A stretch of DNA of 7,884 bases from Candidatus Sericytochromatia bacterium (GTDB lineage: Bacteria > Cyanobacteriota > Sericytochromatia > UBA7694 > JACMQJ01). Positions 7,439 through 7,884 of this stretch are shown here, in pieces. Under the pieces are notes generated by a model. It did not search any database and had not been told where the DNA came from. It saw nothing but the letters and a program-made list of their open reading frames with translations. The stretch's first letter is position 1; every line of letters begins with the position of its first letter. The position numbers were made by a program, and so were the translations under genes. The stretch is from NCBI GenBank assembly GCA_014377055.1, contig JACMQJ010000448.1, positions 1 to 7,884 of the forward strand. Reading direction: 5' to 3'.

Positions 7439-7884
7439 ATGAAACTTTCTCAATTTTTACTCCTGACTATTATCAATTTCATTATTTTTATAGCTATTAA
7501 TTTATTAATTACTAATATTTATATAAGAATAATCTCAGCTGTTTTTATTATTATGTGTATAAATTATTTTATACAGAAAAATACTATTTCTGAAATTAAA
7601 GATCTTGCAAACAGCATCATAAAATCAAACAATAAAGAATTAGAAGTATTAGACGAGCAAATACCAAATAGAAAATATATAGCAGGTACAGGCGAATTAG
7701 TTAGTTATTTTCATAAAATAAATTTAAATTTAAAAGGTTCTGTAGAAAACCAAAAGCCTCTTACTAATTCAATTGAAGCTATATTGAATAGTACTCTTGA
7801 TGGTATTATAGTGGTTAATAATGATCGTGACATTATCATGGCTAATGACTCGTTTTTTAATCTATGTGGCTATAAAGCTTTTGA
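7439..7884 (+). CDS. Membrane-anchored sensor protein with PAS domain, 3'-truncated
   Basis: The frame is open from the ATG at 7439 to the window edge (148 full codons). An in-frame TAA at 7424-7426 excludes an earlier start. Residues about 6-24 and 31-45 are two membrane helices joined by only about six residues, so there is no real extracytoplasmic sensor domain. Residues about 49-104 look like a degenerate HAMP linker (GTGELVSYFHKINLNL resembles the usual DEIGxL-xxF-xM-xxL pattern). From about 111 the sequence ILNSTLDGIIVVNNDRDIIMANDSFFNLCGY is the typical start of a PAS domain. The missing C-terminus is most often a histidine kinase or diguanylate cyclase in such proteins; which one cannot be seen. 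There is no Shine-Dalgarno before the ATG; the upstream bases are almost all A and T. Confidence 0.82.
   Translation, partial: MKLSQFLLLTIINFIIFIAINLLITNIYIRIISAVFIIMCINYFIQKNTISEIKDLANSIIKSNNKELEVLDEQIPNRKYIAGTGELVSYFHKINLNLKGSVENQKPLTNSIEAILNSTLDGIIVVNNDRDIIMANDSFFNLCGYKAF

Noticed and set aside
1..7884. Francisella-like origin, suggested by the AT-richness and gene types
   Set aside because: The UvrB sequence blocks resemble the cyanobacterial form rather than a gammaproteobacterial one, so I did not adopt this.

Overview
The window is strongly AT-rich and holds six protein-coding regions: two cut by the window edges, four complete. There are no tRNA or rRNA genes, CRISPR arrays or insertion sequences. 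A lipoprotein signal peptide and a PBP2-type elongation transpeptidase point to a bacterium with a Gram-negative type envelope. The UvrB protein reads much more like the cyanobacterial version than the enterobacterial one (for example GATGTGKT, LAHNKTLAAQLCNEL-like and SCIYGLGIP-EYLKA-like blocks). With the low GC this suggests a non-photosynthetic relative of Cyanobacteria (Melainabacteria/Vampirovibrionia type). That placement comes from remembered family signatures, not an alignment, and is tentative.

Layout. 1-1257 (+): C-terminal part of penicillin-binding protein 2, with the complete transpeptidase domain, followed by a good intrinsic terminator. 1414-1683 (-): a small lipoprotein of unknown role, convergent with PBP2. 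1684-1918: a divergent intergenic region with a likely lipoprotein promoter, a 10-bp palindrome in the lipoprotein leader and a perfect 30-bp A/T-only palindrome. 1919-3907 (+): uvrB, complete. 3935-3972: a perfect 38-bp palindrome serving as shared terminator between convergent uvrB and nadE. 3980-5986 (-): a long two-domain glutamine-dependent NAD+ synthetase. 6094-7218 (-): an integral-membrane di-iron hydroxylase of the sterol desaturase/fatty acid hydroxylase superfamily. 7219-7438: a second divergent intergenic region. 7439-7884 (+): the N-terminal part of a membrane sensor with a degenerate HAMP-like linker and the start of a PAS domain.

The genes look like separate housekeeping or envelope units rather than one pathway: cell-wall elongation (PBP2), nucleotide excision repair (UvrB), NAD+ synthesis (NadE) and membrane lipid modification (hydroxylase). 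nadE and the hydroxylase share a strand, but each has its own TATAAT box, so they may be transcribed separately. The only pairing that hints at regulation is the divergent hydroxylase/PAS sensor pair. I found no convincing undescribed multi-gene system here.
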